From VXYL01 sp965203685 (GTDB lineage: Bacteria; Pseudomonadota; Gammaproteobacteria; Pseudomonadales; Azotimanducaceae): a stretch of 64,000 nt of DNA. Under the pieces are notes generated by a model. It had not been told where the DNA came from. It ran no database searches and worked only from the letters and a program-made list of their open reading frames with translations. The DNA lies in contig OZ241908.1 of NCBI GenBank assembly GCA_965203685.1, positions 5,084,001 through 5,148,000 of the forward strand. Reading direction: 5' to 3'. A program made the position numbers and the translations under genes. Position 1 is the first letter of the stretch, and every line of letters begins with the position of its first letter. Shown here one piece after another: positions 61,607 through 64,000 of the stretch.

Positions 61607-61640
61607 ACCCTTAAACGACCACTCCGTCGAACGGCTTATC

Positions 61641-61664
61641 GCCGGTAAGCTGCGGTTTACCGGC
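61641..61664 (-). promoter_or_regulatory. Hairpin in the S10 operon leader
   Basis: GCCGGTAA (61641-61648) and TTACCGGC (61657-61664) form a perfect 8-bp stem with an 8-base loop, 35 bases before the rpsJ ATG and within the transcript started at 61764-61736. In E. coli the S10 leader hairpins bind L4 and NusA for feedback control; whether this stem does so cannot be told. Confidence 0.45.
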
Positions 61665-61735
61665 GGTTCTTTAGTGCGTTACCGCTGCAGCGAGCGGCGC
61701 GGGGAGTGTGGGACGTCCCCGAAAACGGACGGCGG

Positions 61736-61764
61736 ATTCTACGCACGGTTTCGTCAACGCGCAA
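61736..61764 (-). promoter_or_regulatory. Candidate S10 operon promoter
   Basis: On the minus strand -35 TTGCGC (61764-61759), 17-base spacer, -10 TAGAAT (61741-61736). The -35 is weak (TTG only) and the -10 good. It would give a leader of about 120 bases before rpsJ. It lies in the 250-base gap between fusA and rpsJ; the rest of that gap holds a 7-bp stem (CGTGGCG at 61778-61784 with CGCCACG at 61801-61807) and no gene that I can see. Confidence 0.55.
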
Positions 61765-61856
61765 CGAATAATTGGCTCGTGGCGCGTCGCTACCGAGACC
61801 CGCCACGCGCTGTTGGAAAGGCTTCCGGCCCTCAGGACGACTGGCTCTAGCGGCAT

Positions 61857-63959
<2,103 letters not shown>

Positions 63960-63980
63960 TTCTTTGCGTCCTCGGTTGGC

Positions 63981-63997
63981 GGTCCCCGCCGGGGACC
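63981..63997. repeat. Perfect hairpin upstream of fusA
   Basis: GGTCCCC (63981-63987) and GGGGACC (63991-63997) pair perfectly around GCC, ending 21 bases before the fusA ATG (63959). It may be an intercistronic stem between rpsG and fusA; the window ends here. Confidence 0.4.
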
Positions 63998-64000
63998 CCC

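Overview
The window is a 64 kb piece of a GC-rich chromosome, most likely from a free-living, probably marine gammaproteobacterium. The placement rests on gene order: lolB next to prfA-prmC-moeB, tRNA-Gln-rplY-pth-ychF, the nadD-rsfS-rlmH-mrdA-rodA-mltB-rlpA-dacA-lipB envelope cluster, and a complete S10-spc-alpha ribosomal superoperon followed by rpoA and rplQ. I cannot assign a genus. Coding density is very high: no gap between genes exceeds about 250 bases, and many neighbours overlap by 1-8 bases (ATGA, GTGA or TGATG junctions). Much of the window is housekeeping sequence; accessory genes are concentrated in 1-18 kb and 39-48 kb.

Region by region. 1-5 kb: the end of a LolD/MacB-like ABC ATPase, a SPOR-like outer-membrane barrel protein, a GPP34/GOLPH3-like protein and a long lipoprotein with a strongly basic tail. 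5-12.6 kb: a YcaQ-type glycosylase, gamma-glutamyltransferase, a small heat-shock protein with a structured leader, aconitase A, a HAD phosphatase and an SRPBCC-PDZ fusion. 12.6-15.8 kb: a leftward operon of amidohydrolase, DUF4019 lipoprotein, thiolase-like protein and DUF35 zinc-ribbon/OB protein. 15.8-18.3 kb: a winged-helix/HicB plus HicA toxin-antitoxin pair, elongator tRNA-Met and small unknown genes. 18.3-24.4 kb: ychF, pth, rplY and tRNA-Gln leftward, lolB, then prfA-prmC-moeB rightward. 24.4-36.2 kb: a sulfatase, lipB and the peptidoglycan elongation and ribosome maturation cluster back to nadD, then a Lon-N protein, a VOC protein and ssb. 36.4-47.7 kb: uvrA, a lipase-like hydrolase, a DUF4143 ATPase, an S9 peptidase divergent from a TonB receptor, and an oxygenase-methyltransferase pair. 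47.8-64 kb: rplQ back to fusA.

How it fits together. The mrdA-rodA-mltB-rlpA-dacA block synthesises and remodels the lateral wall; rsfS and rlmH act on the 50S subunit; the ribosomal block supplies 27 ribosomal proteins plus SecY, RpoA and EF-G. prfA and prmC form a release factor and the enzyme that methylates its GGQ loop. The secreted S9 peptidase, TonB receptor, GGT and sulfatase suggest scavenging of peptides and sulfated organic matter. The thiolase-like/DUF35 pair lacks a thiolase cysteine and looks more like a steroid side-chain type aldolase.

The observations most worth following are the HTH-HicB/HicA module with its inverted repeat, the cysteine-less thiolase/DUF35 pair, the oxygenase-methyltransferase pair, the hsp20 leader, and the lolB/prfA divergent starts that share a CATG where hemA often sits. 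I found no CRISPR array, insertion sequence, prophage or attachment site.
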